A DNA stretch of 64,000 bases, taken from Nereocystis luetkeana. Its lineage: Eukaryota; Sar; Phaeophyceae; Laminariales; Laminariaceae. Positions 24,993-38,800 of the stretch are shown here, one piece after another. The first letter of the stretch is position 1. Every line of letters starts with the position of its first letter. The stretch is taken from the NCBI GenBank assembly GCA_031213475.1, contig JARUPZ010000029.1, positions 7,961,290-8,025,289 on the forward strand, written 5' to 3'. The notes under the pieces are model-generated. The model made no database searches. It was not told the origin of the DNA and worked only from the letters and a program-made list of their open reading frames with translations. The position numbers and the translations under genes were made by a program.

Positions 24993-25750
24993 GACCTATG
25001 CCAATGGAAACGCGAAGTTCAAAAGTTTTTTTTCAAAGATATTGCTTTCAAAGAACAGCCGAAAATTTCCTCGTACCGCCGCTGTGGGAAAAAAAGAGAA
25101 AACGTGTTTGATTTTTTGTTCCCCCCCAACGGCTGCAGGCGTTGCAAATTGTCAACACGCGGATAGAAACGAACTCGTGCGACGATCAACCCTCGATCTC
25201 GACATAGACTCAGCCCACGGCCAACCCGCTCGGGGTCCGGCGGATAGACGGGACGGCCTCGAAGATATCAGGTGGATCCATGGCCTAGGGGGCGAGAGCT
25301 TGTCGGTGGCGTCCTACGGTATCCTCCCAAACCTGAAAAAATGTCTATTTTTTGCCATTCGAGACGGATGGAGAAGTTTTGTCTTCTGTTTTGTGCAAAC
25401 CAGCGGCCAACTGTTTTTCATCATACGCCTGGTCAGCTCCCACCACATGACACCGGCCATGGTGTGAAGACGGCGACCCTAGGGTGGGTCGGAGCCCCTA
25501 ACGAGTGCACTCCGTTCAGAATTCATGACGCAGTCGTTGTTTTTGTCGATCGATGTCTGTCAAGGACTCGGAATCTCGCCGCTTCGAACCAAAGATCGGC
25601 CCCAGATTTGCTTTCTTCGGGTTTTTCCAAAAGTGAGGAACTTTTTTTTTTCAAACGTGCCCATAGGAAGCGTGTTCTAAACTTTTCTGGAGGGTATCTT
25701 TGAAATTCAAACTTTTAATTGATACGTCGCTTTCCCATTGGCATAGGTCT
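24993..25750. mobile_element. TIR element family T copy 2 (758 bp)
   Basis: GACCTATGCCAATGG to CCATTGGCATAGGTC, internally colinear with copy 1 (GTGGATCCATGG, GGGGGCGAGAGCTTGTCGG and GATCGATGTCTGTCAAG words). Confidence 0.85.
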
Positions 25751-25756
25751 TGAGGC

Positions 25757-25995
25757 AGTTTTAACGACACTGTGAAAACTTGCCAAATTGACAAGTTTTT
25801 GGAAATTTTGGATTTTCAAAAGACTAAAATTTGCCAAATGAAAGGGCAAGTGATTTTTTTTCACAAACTTGACAACGAAGGGCTTGGGGAAAATCCATGA
25901 AAAAGCTTGGCAAAATACTTGCTAAATTGGCAAATCCAAATTTCCAAAAACATGCCAATTTTTGCCAAAGGCGTTTCGTTAAAAACGACCCTTGG
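25757..25995. repeat. Palindromic TTGCCAAATTGGCAA-type element
   Basis: GTTTTAACGACACTG at the left and GTTTCGTTAAAAACG at the right form inverted ends. The interior is repeated AACTTGCCAAATTGACAAG and ATTTGCCAA words in both orientations, able to fold on itself. Confidence 0.65.
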
Positions 25996-26034
25996 ACCAT
26001 TTACTGTATTATGGGAAATTTTTGAAGGGCTCTG

Positions 26035-26888
26035 AGACCTATCCTATGACTATATGAACGCGAAGCCAAAGAGGTTTATTTCAAAAATATTGCCTTCACA
26101 GAACACCCGAAGATAACCTCGTATCGCCGCTGTGGGGAAAAAAGGGGAAAAGTGTTTTGTTTTTGTGTTTGTTCGTTTTCTGTTTTTGTTTCCAACGGCT
26201 GCAGGCGGCGCAATTTCGTTTTTCTCGTTGCAAATTGTCAACACGCTGATAAAAATCAGCTCGTGCGACGATAGACCGTCGATCTCGACATAGACTCAGC
26301 CCACGGCCAACCTGCTTGATATCGGGCAGGGCCAACGAGTTTAGATGACGGCCCCGAAGATATCATGTGGATCCATGGTGTAGGGGTTTTCTTGAGCTTG
26401 CCGGCGGCGTCCTACGCTCTTCTCTCAGACCTGACAAAAAGAGTATTTTTTGCTATTCGAGACGGATCGAGAATTTTTGTCATCTGTTTAGTGCACACCA
26501 GCGGCCAATTGTTTTTGTATCATACGCCTGGCCAGCGCCCGCCACATGTCACCGGTTTGTGTCTGAACACGGTCGGAGCCCGTGACGAGCGCACTTTCTA
26601 CGTTCATATTTCATGACGCAATTGTTGGTTCTGTCGATCGATGTTTGTTGAGGACTCGGAATCTCGCCGCTTCGAACACAACTATACATCCGCCCTGAGC
26701 TTTTCCGAAGCCGATCTTGGCTCAACATCGGCCCCAGGATTTTTTTTTCGGGGTTCCCCAAAAGTCAAGAAGTTTCGGTTATAAGAATTGTGCTCATAGC
26801 AAGCAAGCTGTGCCTGAAAAAATCTGACGGGTATCTTTTGGAATTCAAGTTTTTTATGGAAACTTTGCGGCTCCATTGGCACAGGTCT
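26035..26888. mobile_element. TIR element family T copy 3 (854 bp), more diverged
   Basis: AGACCTAT on the left is eroded after eight bases; CCATTGGCACAGGTCT on the right. The interior is colinear with copies 1 and 2. It lies 284 bp after copy 2 in the same orientation, separated by a different palindromic element. Confidence 0.8.
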
Positions 26889-27272
26889 AAGAACTGTCTC
26901 ATCTACGACAAGGTATACCTGGTACTTTTACGGTGTCCCTTCTCAGAGTACTGGAACCACAGGGCCACACGACACACGACATCCCATGTTTTTTATACTG
27001 AATCTTCATGTATGGGAACTTGGGATTATCGTGAAGGCGGCTCCAGCAGCTGGATGGGCTCGGTACCAGCGGGGAGCTGAAAATAGTATGTACCACCTTG
27101 TTTCGAGTGTCGAAAATCGAATGCTGAGTTTCGAGCGTTGAATTTCGAATGCCGATCTTTCGAGCGGAAAATCTAGAGTAAATTTTGCGCGATACTTTTC
27201 TGTCGAGCTACAACGCCGTTACTGACACTGCATGTTTTCGCTCAAGTTCGCTTACTGCCCTTATTTGCGGTC

Positions 27273-30200
27273 ATGTTGCAGACCTTCAACCAGTTTTTCC
27301 GCGTATGCCCCATCTTCCCGCCCGCGCATCCGACTCCTCTGGCCTCTTGCTCCGGTGCCACCATCCTCCGTTGTCACAGGTCTCCTATCACGAAAGCTCT
27401 GTGGGAGATCCGCCGAGCTGAGATGAAGTTCCAGGTAGAAAAACGTCGCCTTGCAATTGAAACCCAGCGATTCTTGTTGGACGCTGTCTTGCCGCCGACC
27501 TAGGGAAGCGCTTGAGCGTTGCACTTGAGCTTCGTCCTTCTTCGTGCATAGCGCTTAATGCCTAGCTTTTGAGCGTCGCCTGTGTGCGCAGCGCTTGTAT
27601 ATACATGGGCACTTGTACGTGGCGCTTGTGCGTAGCGCTTGTGGGTAGCGCTTGTGCGTAGATAACGCTCATGCGTGGCGCTTGTGCGTAACCCTATGCG
27701 TATAATTTGAGCGCGGCACTCATGTGGGGGGAGCACTCGCACTTATACGGAGGGGACTCTTGCGCGTGCGTACCATGCAAGATGCGAGCCCGAAGGGCGT
27801 ATGGTCGCAGCGCTCGTGCGTAACGCTTGTGCGTAGCACATGTGGATAGCACATACGTCCTGCGCTTGTGCGTCGACCCTCTTAGGACTGCAGTCTCATG
27901 TTGGGGACTAACCAGTCAAGTCCTAAGTGATTTGCCTCCAAAAGGGGACTGCGGTCCTAAGTGGGCTTAATGTTAGGGTTAGTGTCGTGTGCATGCTGTG
28001 ATGGGGGTCCTCTCATTTTTGTTTTTGTACACACGAAAACCTATATATTTCCCTATTTTTACTAACAATGTTTGGTCCTATTTCACTATGGTCCCCCGTG
28101 ATAGGGTGATGAGACAACGCACCCAATGAGCAGTCAGTCCAGAGGCGACCAAGGTGCGTAACGAAGCAACATTGTATAGCAAACAAGCGATACAATGGTT
28201 GGGTAACAGTACACCGGCGTCCCCGATGGCTTGGTAGGTGGTCCGCGTGCCTATCAAGATCAATTTCGTGGGTTCAAGTCTCACCGAGTGCATGCGCGTG
28301 GCTTTTCCTTGCAAAAAAGGAAATTGATTAGCGGGAAGCGTGAGAGCGTGAGTTAGCTACATTCGATGAAAATCGACGAGCAATGGGAACGCTGAACCCT
28401 ATGCGCGAGAAAAAATAAAGGCACGTACCGGGGGGGAGAAGGGTGGACACCTGTGACCCCGGCTTGTCCAGAGGCTCGTTCAGGGTAAAAACCTCCAATG
28501 AGTAAGGCTGGAAAGTAAAAGTGATGATTAAAGAAAAGAAAAAGAAAAAGTACAGTAGCTGCATTATTACGGGGGACCATAGGGAAATAGGATCAAATAT
28601 TGCTAGTAAAAATAGCGAATCATATAGGTATTTGTGTGTACCGTAGGTCCCATTCAATAGTGCCCTTGAACAGCTGCCCCGTCAGCAAGAATTTTTGCCT
28701 CAGAAGGCAAACAAAAAAATAAAAATGCGCCACCCTTGTCGTAGCGGTTGTTCCTAACACGTACATGCATGTACCTGGCATGCGTACGAAGCACCTCGAC
28801 GGGAAGCGGTTGTTCCTAACATGTACGTGCATGCACCTGGCATGCGTACGAAGCACCTCGACGGGAAGCGGTTGTTCTTAACATGTACGTGCATGCACCT
28901 GGCATGCGGACGAAGCACCTCGACGGGAAGCGGTTGTTCTTAACACGTACATGCATGTACCTAGCTTGCGTACGAAGCACCTCGACGGGAGCACTTGAGG
29001 TACATTTATGGACAGGATGGGAGGCCTGAGGGCATGCTGCGATCGTGCACGCTCGCGAGAGCGACGCTGGCAACGGTACCGAACTGTATCGCTCATATGA
29101 ACATCTTGTATCGCGGCTGGTGAGCAGGTTGTCGGAGAAAAACACCGATTTTTCTCCTTTTTTGTTTTGTCGTTTTGTGGGTGAACCATACGTCTCTCCT
29201 TGCACCTCAGGAAACGCGCATAGAGGCAGGGGGGAAAAGTCCGTCGGAAGATCTCCGGCCCGTACCCCCGTCTCTCAGTCGCAGCGCCATCCACTACCCC
29301 TTTTCCACCGACTCGTTTCTTCGAGAAGATTACCGCAATCCTTCCGGCCTTGTACGGGTAAGGAGGCGTGTGCTCAGGGACCAGGCTAGGCGCGTTTTTT
29401 TGTTGGGGGGGGGGGGGGGATAGGCGTGTGCTCCGAGGGCCTGCAGGAGGCGTGGGATCTTGAGGGGAGAGGGGGGGGGTGGGGGTGTACTCATGTTGTA
29501 CAGAGCCGTAGTCGTATGACCATAGACTGTTCGCATCCCTACGATGCCGGAACGGAGCGGCGAGGGGTAACGCGTGGGAACTCCGTGGGCTCTCGGAGAT
29601 GTTTTTTTGTTCAGATTCGATGAGCTATGCGGTAGCCCTATCCCCCCCCCCCCCCCCCCCGTCCGTGGAAATGCCTACACCGGAAATTAAATCAACTCAT
29701 TGAAGCTGTCGTCCATATGCAAGTCCGCCTCTAAAGCGGTTCTTAGTAGGATGCAGCTCTCCCTTCATGCGACTCGCCAGACACCTCTCGGCGCTTCGCG
29801 ATTGGTGCAAGCAATGTCTGCCTGGTCGGTGAAAACCCGACACGCTCCGTCCCGGCATTGTAGGGATGCGAGGGTCTATGGTCATACGACTACGGCCATG
29901 CATGATATCGAGTACATCTCTCCTATCGAGTACACCCCCCCCCTCCGGTTGACCCTCTTAGCGCTCCGTCTCGAAAGAGATGCGTGGTCAGTGGTCAAAT
30001 GACTAAGGCAAGCAACAAATGAGTACCCCCCCCCGCCCCCTGATCTTGGTAGCTTTTTCTGCCGGAAAAAATACCCAACTCAAAGCCTCCAAGTGGTCTG
30101 TCGTCTCCACTGTTATGGCTGCATCTTCTCTATTCTCTTAGAAATCATAGAATGATCCTGCTCCACGTCTACAGAAAGTGTTTCGAGCCCGAAATGGGGG

Positions 30201-33200
30201 GGGAGTGGCATAGGAGTTGAGCGGTAGCAAGCCTCTCCAGAACATCGAGTCGGTTTTCATGGTGGAGTGACAAGCCACCCGTGCACCAGACGAGCCACCC
30301 GCCCACCAGGCGCGCGGTCGGGGACCTCAGACCCTTTATTACGGGGGACCATAGTTAACAGGACCTATGGTATACATAAAAACCTATATGTTTAACCATT
30401 TTTACTAACAATATTTGGCCCTGTTAACTATGGTTCCCCGTAATAGACCAAACCCTTCGGTGTGGAGTGCTCTTGCAAGTTTCTCCTTGCCAGAGTTTCT
30501 TTGTTGCCTACGTGATATTTTAATTCCGGGTGTATCATATATTGGAAATATCAAATATCGCTGTTTATTGATGTGCTGTCTGAAAGGAGTTCGTTGTTGG
30601 TAAACGGAGTTCGTTGTGGTGCAATGGCGTTCTTTTGTTGCGAAGTCTAGTTCGTTTGTTTTTCGTTCTTTTGTTGTGAAATGGCGTTCGTTGTTACCGG
30701 TCGACAAATCTCGCGACTCTTCAGATTGGGCGAATCCTGGAAGATCTGGACGCTTTGGCGGGAAACATCGCGTTCAAGCACTGCTCGGAGGACCCCTCCT
30801 TTCCCCTTTTGGTCACCGCTTCTGTGGACCGGCGAGTCAAAACCCAACGACAATTCAGCCCACCCGACCTCGATGCCGGCACCTTAATTTTGATGTGTCT
30901 TACCAGTGTTCCTTGGTACATGCGTCCTATCGACACGTACGTATGCTGTATGCTGCAGTAGCCATCCCACCTCGGAAACATTAGCACAGTAGAGTCACAG
31001 GGCCTGTACATACGTATTCTTCCGGAATCTGCTTTCGGGCCGGGCATGGGACATGTCGGGTTTAAAAAAGGTCAGGCTTTACGGTGGGGGGGGGGGGGGG
31101 GGGGGGGGTCGGGGGTTAGAGGTGGGCGACGATTCTATTTTTCTGATCCCGCCTTGTTCCGCCGGATTGCTTGAAGTCTGCTTGAAGCCTCGGTTCTCTT
31201 CCTTGGCATTGTGCCACACAAGGAGAGGCAAAACAAGCGAAGAGTGAGACCACGGCCTCAGAGGCACAACCGTGGGCACTCGCGAGCCCCCTGGAATAGC
31301 TTCTGAACGATGAACTGTCGCCGTGAACCATTCGCACCTCACACAGATCATCTGCAGATACAGTAGATCATCCTCGTACATAGATCCTGACCTGCTGTTT
31401 TGAGGTACTGCTGTGCAGCGCCTCTATAGCGCAGACCCAACCCAGGAAATAAATCCAAGATCACGCAGATTAGATGACTCACACCCGGCAACATGAGCTA
31501 GATCTTACAGATCATACAGATCATACAGATCATGATCTGTGTATCTGCCCTGAAATATCTAGATCATGATCTGTAGATGATCTGTACATGATCTGTACAT
31601 GATAGGTCCGAGGTGTGCTTATTAGTACCTGGTAGTGCTTAGTAGGTTATTTATTTAGTCTGCGGATAGACTCTATCGGGGTGCTGTCCAAAACAGTTTT
31701 TTCGTTTCCCTCCTTTTTTTCCCTTTTTTTTGTTTTCCTCTTTTTTTTTCTTCCCTGTTTTCCGTTTTTTTTTGTTCTATCTGTTCCTTAATCCAATGCT
31801 TTTCGATGTCGTTGCTTTTTTTTTTTTTTTTTTGCGTCCGTTTCAGGATCGTCCTCAAAAGGCACCCGCGCCTGGACTGCGACATGACCTTGATGGGGAG
31901 AGTGGTGTGGACGGGAAGGTCTTCGATGGTCATCAACATGAGGCAAGGCTTCGCCCCCCCCTCCCACGCCCTTCCACTCCGTTCGGGTGTGGGAGTGCTG
32001 CAAGCGCTATATTCCATACCTCCTCCCGGTGTACCTTGCTCGTATTACGGGGGACCATAGTTAATAGGACCAAATACTGTTAGTAAAAGGGTTAAATGTA
32101 TAGGTTTTTATGTGTACCATAGGTCCTATTAACTATGGTCCCCCGTAATAGTAGTGTCGTCTCGTTGGCGTGCACGGGCAAGAGAGGGGAGCATGTGGAT
32201 AGAGCGTTTTTTTTTTGTTTTGGTGCTATCGCCGTGGCCGTTATCTACCGGCGTGGTTTCGTTATCTTAGTGGTGCTCCGGTCCGATTTTTTTGTCGCTT
32301 TTCCAGACGAATAAGCCGCTGGAGTACTCTCCTCTAGCTGCACGTGAAAAACGTACCAGCAATATGGGTGCAGCTCTGAGTAGCTCCGCGAGAGTCGACT
32401 GGAAGTCTTGTCTCCATCGCTCGCTGAGGGTAAACGAAACTTGGAGGACGCTAATGGTGACAATTTTTGCGACCCTCCGCGCGTGCGTGATGGTAGTAAG
32501 CGTGAGCGCAGCAAAGGTGGAGCCTGCAGCCCTACACCTACGCTGGGAAACAGTAATCAAGACCAAACATGCTTATTCCGGGGGACCATAGTTAATAGGA
32601 CCTACGGTATACATAAAAAAAAAACTATATATTTAACCATTTTTACTATCAATATTTGGTCTTATTAACTATGGCCCCCCGTATTAGGAAAAATACTGGA
32701 ATACCAGAGTATATATTTTTCTTGTATGTAAGAGGGGTCCTGATCACTATTAGTGGTCCTCCGTAGTATTAGATACCTATATGCACCTAGTTATAATGAT
32801 CGTTGGCATTGCACATTAATACATCAAAGCATTGCTTGTTTTCCGGGACAGCGGGGTAAGGTGGTAGGTGCTATTGTGCAGGGTGGGGCATGGGAGTTGT
32901 GCTTTTCGGTTCTGTTGCGGCCCTCTCAGTATGAGCTGTTGCGCGAGCCTCGGACGGGAGCGTCTCCTCGGGGACCCCGCAGCACTCGTGCCAGCGAACC
33001 GTTTCGATCTCACGCTATTTTTCATGCCGACAAGAATTTTCCATTCTAGAGCATTGACCACCAATAGGAAACCCTAGGGCACTTGATGCCTTAGTTTTAT
33101 TAGGCCTACTCTATTTTCAACGGCAGCCACGTTTCGGACAAGAACAACTTGGTTTTTGGTGTTGGGGTGTGTGTTTGAGGTACGATGGTAAATGGGTTAA

Positions 33201-35798
33201 CCCTTTTAGGACCGCAGTCTCGTTTTGGGGACAATTTGGGACAAACTACTTGGGGATTTGACTGGTATGTCCCCAAACGGGACTGGAGTTCTGAAAGGGT
33301 CAACAGCGTTGATACTTTTGCTGCCCCCCCGCTGTTTTCTCGTGTTACCCCATCTTGGCAGGTGTTCATCGTCACCACCCGGGGTTTGCTATGTAGGAGG
33401 GGACCTTTGGGCGGACGACGACAGCTGCTGGTTAGACGCCAACTTCACCTTCGTTGCCCGAGACAGGTACAGCAAGTGGGAGCTTATATAAACGTAGGCT
33501 TGCCCTAGTCGCGCGCTCGGAGTGGGGGGGGGGGGGGCGGTTAGGTGCCGTGGTACCACCACAGGTAGTTTTTTTTCAATTCAGTTTTTTTTTGTTTAAT
33601 GCCCCATACTTTTCATGAACGTTCCTCTCGCTGGTTTGCCGGCGTTCGTTGATGTCAGCTGCTACCGTTGGTGGGATTCACCCTCTCACGTGTGCTGCAT
33701 GTCGACTGCAGACTCAGATGGTTGCCGTTGTGCGAAGGCCGTTTTGTGGAAGGGGACGCATCGGGGTCATCCCCTCGATCAACGGGGGTTCTAGAGCGCT
33801 CCCCCTGCCCCCCCCCCCCCCCTCGCATCCCCACCGTGCGGTAGAAACCCTTTCGTATGTGCTGTACATCTCCTTTTTGACGGACAAACTACTTAGAAGT
33901 AACGCTGGGTATGTTTACAGTAGCACATGGAGAAGTCTTCTTTTTTCCGAGCTTTCTTTTCGTGACGGTAGCGGTGCGATGCACTTCCACTTGTTGAATG
34001 TTGCATGAGTAGGGATTTCACGCGGTGTCCAACTCAAGGGCTCCGTCGTTGCTGTTTCTTTTGGGCGCCTGGCCTTGTCGTCTTTCGGGCTTGTGCGCTC
34101 GCTGTTCCTTTGGCCTCGCGTGCTGTCGCGAAGGTTGACCTTAACCCCTTTAGTACCGCAGTCCCGTTTTGCGGACAAACTACTTGGAATTTGAGTGGAT
34201 TGTCCCCAAAACGGGATTGCAGTCCTAAAAGGCTTAACGCTTCTACTACCCCAGGCGTAATGCTCTTTTCGGGTGCCATCACACTCGATCCCTGATGTAT
34301 TGCCGAATGTTTTTTTTCTAGATGGACGTATCGTTCTCACTAATTCAAGAACTCTACGTACCTCTGATTCCAAATAGTCGGACCCAAAATATCATCGAGG
34401 TACTTATAATCTAGGGTTGAAACACACTCTTTTTTTTCGGGTGTATGTTGTTGGTGCTGGCGCCCAAGAGAGACCGGTCGAAGCCGCGCCGTCAGCCCTC
34501 TCAATCTCAGGAGCAAACCTCCCCAACAAGCTTCAGGGGATGATCATGACACCAAAGAGACTGACCCGGAGGATGGCTGGAGGGCCATCTGGAGGGTGGT
34601 GCAGAAGCACAAGGACCGGCAGGCTCTCGAGAGAAAGGCTGCTAAGGAGGCAAGTATATTTCAAACCGTGGGCCGGTACAGTTTGGAGTGCCTGGACCGA
34701 TACAGGTTTTTCCTTGAATAGTTTGGAACACGCGGGGTCTGCGAACGAACGCCGTTCTGGTTGGTGGTGTTTTTTTTTTTTGTGGCTTTTGCGGCGTAGA
34801 TTTTTTTTCTGCACACGAGGGTTGGAAGGCTGGAAGTTCTCGAATGCCAGCTGAAGAGCTCCTGTAGTATTTGTAGTGTCTCCCCACCGTACGAAAAGTT
34901 AGCTTTTGCAACAGTTTGACTGCTCCTGACCGCGACAGCTTGCGCCGCCGCTGGCAACACCTCCTGTTTATACGAAGCACCAGCTATTGTACTGGTATAT
35001 GGCAAGGGTGGTGACACGAAACGTACTGGTTTTTCTTCACTGCCAGCATGGTAGCACGTGCTCGTTGTCGTACGTTCGTCGCGTGCATTCCGTAGACCGG
35101 AGGGCGCGGCCACAAACCTGAACTTCGTACGTATGCCATCCTATACCATCCGGTTTCGTTGACAATAGCGGCAGGCCTTGTTAAGGACATTGACAGCACA
35201 TGTTACTTGATGGCGGTAAATATCTAGATGTCGGTCGCCACGTACCGCGTGCAAGGTGTGTAATATGCGTAGCGACACGCTTATTTAACAAACCACGCAA
35301 ACACATAGCGGGAAGGGGGGGGGGGGGGGGAGGCTGTTGCCGCGGCTTGTGAAGGTGGACAAGTGTAAAAACGCATGCGAATTGAGATGCAAAATATAGA
35401 GTGACCTAAAACAGACGGCAAGATACAAATCAACCTGCCAAATATTCAACAGCCAACCAAGCGGCCGAAGACACGAGCCAACGAATGAAGACCCAATCAA
35501 AAAAACAAACATGGGAAGGAAAACAAAACAATTCAGGAGAAAACGAACACACGGGACTCTCTGTCCTATCTGTCTGTCTTTCGTGGGCAGGGTGCAGGGC
35601 ACGAAAAGTTCTCGGAGCTGGAGGCTGCGAGGGCGAAGAGGGAAGAAGAAGCGATCAAGCTTGTCGCGGCTGGCTTCCCGCTGCAGCACCTGCCAGCCCT
35701 TGCAGACCCGCATGCCGTGCTCGTGCGACAAACGGTAAGGCAAGAGCCGGTGGCTTGACACAAACTAAAAACCAGCTGTAGTTTGTTCTGCCAACGGA

Positions 35799-35834
<36 letters not shown>

Positions 35835-38800
35835 ACGGCGCTTCACGCTTGGTACAAGCGACGTCTGCCTGGTCGGTCAAAACTCGACGTGCTCCGTCCA
35901 GGCATTATAGAGATGCGAGGGTCTATGGTCATACGACTACGGTCATGCATGACATGAGTACCACCCTCCCCCGTTACACAGCTCGCCCGTGCGGCCGAGT
36001 ACTGTTAGCATCTTTACGTATTGATAGTAAAGTCGGCGATGTCCTGTGGCCTCGTTTTTCTTTGTTCTTATCCTGGCATCATCCTTTGCTTCCTTAGTGC
36101 CCAGGTGCTGGCGTGCAGTTTGTCTAAAACGCGGGATCCAGAAGGGTAGCGCGTCATCTCCACAGTTCTTCATCGGAAGTTGCAAGGCGACCCTCGCGCG
36201 CCCGAAAAATAACCGTCGCGATAAACGGCCGCGGGAACGAGCCGTGCATGAAGAAACTCGCGGTGCTTTGGGCGCGCTTATGCGTCGTAGGGCGATTTTT
36301 AAGACACCCGAAGAAGCCGCCCCATTGAAGTAAGCTTTATCCCGCGCACGGTGCTCATACCTAACCTCCCCCCCCCCCCCCCCGCGCCTTAAACTGAGCG
36401 TTGTCTTCTCCCGAACACGATGCCCCCCGCTTGTTGACGTGTCTTCAAAACCGTCCAGGCGGTGTCGTCAACGCTGATCTGCATGCCCCAGCACCGCAAT
36501 ACCGCTAACCGCATCTTCGGGGGGTTCCTGATGCACCGGGCCTACGAGGTCGCCTTTTGTGCCGCCTTCATGTTCGGAGGCTCGAGACCTAGATTTAGCG
36601 AGATCGACGAGGTGAAGGCGGAAAATACGAGCTATCAATACGTGCTTACAGGAATGGAGCACCAGGTAGTATTCGTTTCGCGCTAGAGCGCAAGGTTTCC
36701 CTTCGGGATGTGGTTGGCTTGAAATCCCGGGGGGGGGGGGGAGGGGGGTTGCGAGGTGAAAAGGGGGCCCAAGCGTAATCATAAGCAGGCGTCCCTTTTT
36801 TGCTGTACCGCTGTTGTGCAGTGTGCCTGGGGGTACTCCTGTGTGACAGAATGAGGTTCGACGACGCATGCTTGATTTTGAAGTTGTGGGTGGAAAGGTT
36901 AAGATGAGGTGTGTATCCTGGTGAACGCTGCATACACACCCGAGCACAAGACAAGGCACCGTGGCTGTCACAAAGGTCAGCGTGTGAATCGTTGGTGCTG
37001 CCGTGACGCTGTTGTACCGCTGCTGCTAGTTTTGTGATGCACCGCGGCGGCGCGGTTACTTTTGAGGTCCTGAGGAAGCGTGCAGTCGTATCGTCGTCCT
37101 GCCCGCCAGCTTGCAATTAATTGGACTTGAGAATTCGTGTGTTCGCACGGCACACACACGCACACACCGTCCGCGGCCGTCACAAGAAGAAGAGAGCTTG
37201 ATGTACGACTGCTGTTGTTCCGTCGCTGTCACGTAGTAGAGAGCTTTAGGGGCAGTGTGATCAGACATGGTACAGCAGCAGAGCCGAATGTCAAGTATTC
37301 AATTGTGGGGTTTCCGCTGTCCTGCTTGGCTGTGGGTGAGCGGAACGTCTCCCCGCATTTTACTTGGTAGATTTCGCGACTTTTAACGCCCAGCGCACGG
37401 CCACAGAGGCCGGCACTTGCGCCGTTGTGTACACGCGAGCCCTTTGCGTGCCCCGACCAGGCTACGCGCGTGCCCTGTGCGATATGGCCATGGCTAGGCT
37501 ACGAACGAACCCGGCCGCTAGTTGTGCTACATGCCTTCGTGCGAGGTGTACAGCAGAACTCGAAGGGATTTGTCGAATTTTGTGGGGTTTCCATGGACCT
37601 GCTTGGCTCTAGCTTGGCGGAAGACCTCCCCTTGGTTACTTGCCAGGTTTCGCGACTTTGGACGCCCAGAGCATGGGCCACGGAGCCCGGCCAAGACCCA
37701 CACCTCCGCCGTGATGTGCACGGGAGCCTCATCTCCCCCGTAGCCGAGATCGCCAGAAAACATCCTCGACCGAAGGAGGAAATAAAAAGTCAAATTGGTA
37801 CATACCTGGTATTACGGGGGGGCCATAGTAAATAGGACCTATGGTAAAGACAAAAACCTATATATTTCCGTGTTTGTACTCACAATAATTGGTCCTGTTT
37901 ACTATAGTCCCCCGTAAGAGTGGTCATACCGCAGTCAATTTTGAACAGAGCGCATTGTACTAGTTGCTAGCACTCTGGGCCTGAATATAAGGACCGTTGC
38001 ATCTTCTTATTGAGGCCTAAATGTTCCTTATGTCTCCGCCCAGAGTGGAATGTTCCCTATCACACGGGTGATATTATAACACACCCTCTAGGGGGAGGAA
38101 TTTTCGGGGCCGAGTTTCTACAAACCCACGGGGTCCCACGCGACGAAAATGGTGCTTTTTGGAAAATGCTCGACGGAATCTTCCCATGTAGTAGATGTAT
38201 CGCTTGCCGTTTGAACCATCGCGGTTGGCCTAGAAAATCCGTTTCGAACTTCGCACGAGGGGGTGCGTTGTCTTGCCATGCGCGCCATGCGCCTTATACG
38301 GTAGACCTACAGAAATATACTGCGAGATGGCCCTTGCGCGCTGCTTTTCGCGTTTTTTTTTGGCGGAAGGATTTTTGAAAATATCGTTTCAGCGAAGTCG
38401 ACGAGCAAGGCGAACTGCAGGGATGGAGTGGCGTTCTTTTTTTTTGCCCTCTTCGCTATTAATACGGTAGGCCTGCAAAATGCTACGAGGAAGGAAGCTC
38501 TTGCGCACCGTTTTTCGCGCTCTTTGGCAGAATGTTTTTGTTCAGTTATGGATTGCGCGCTTCTACTTTTAATTTAGAAGCGAGGTCTTTACTCGGTCCG
38601 TGCAGTCGACCATATATCATGGGGGTTGATGCCTTGGATGCCATGTGGGGTGCTGGTGTGTTTGCATGGTGTCGTTCAGTCCGAACAGTGGCCAGCAATC
38701 AAGCCCTCTACGTGCAGCTGCAGCCGATGTGGTGTCGCGCTTGTTTTGGCTCCGTTACCGTCTGTTGGTATGCATCTGTTGTACTGTTGTTGTGCTCTGA

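Noticed and set aside
28743-28990. CRISPR-like array
   Set aside because: Units are contiguous with no unique spacers and the context is a eukaryotic intron.
35566-35880. Poly-Gly minus-strand ORF
   Set aside because: Produced by the 31-C homopolymer; the plus strand carries the true ACOT exon 35591-35734.
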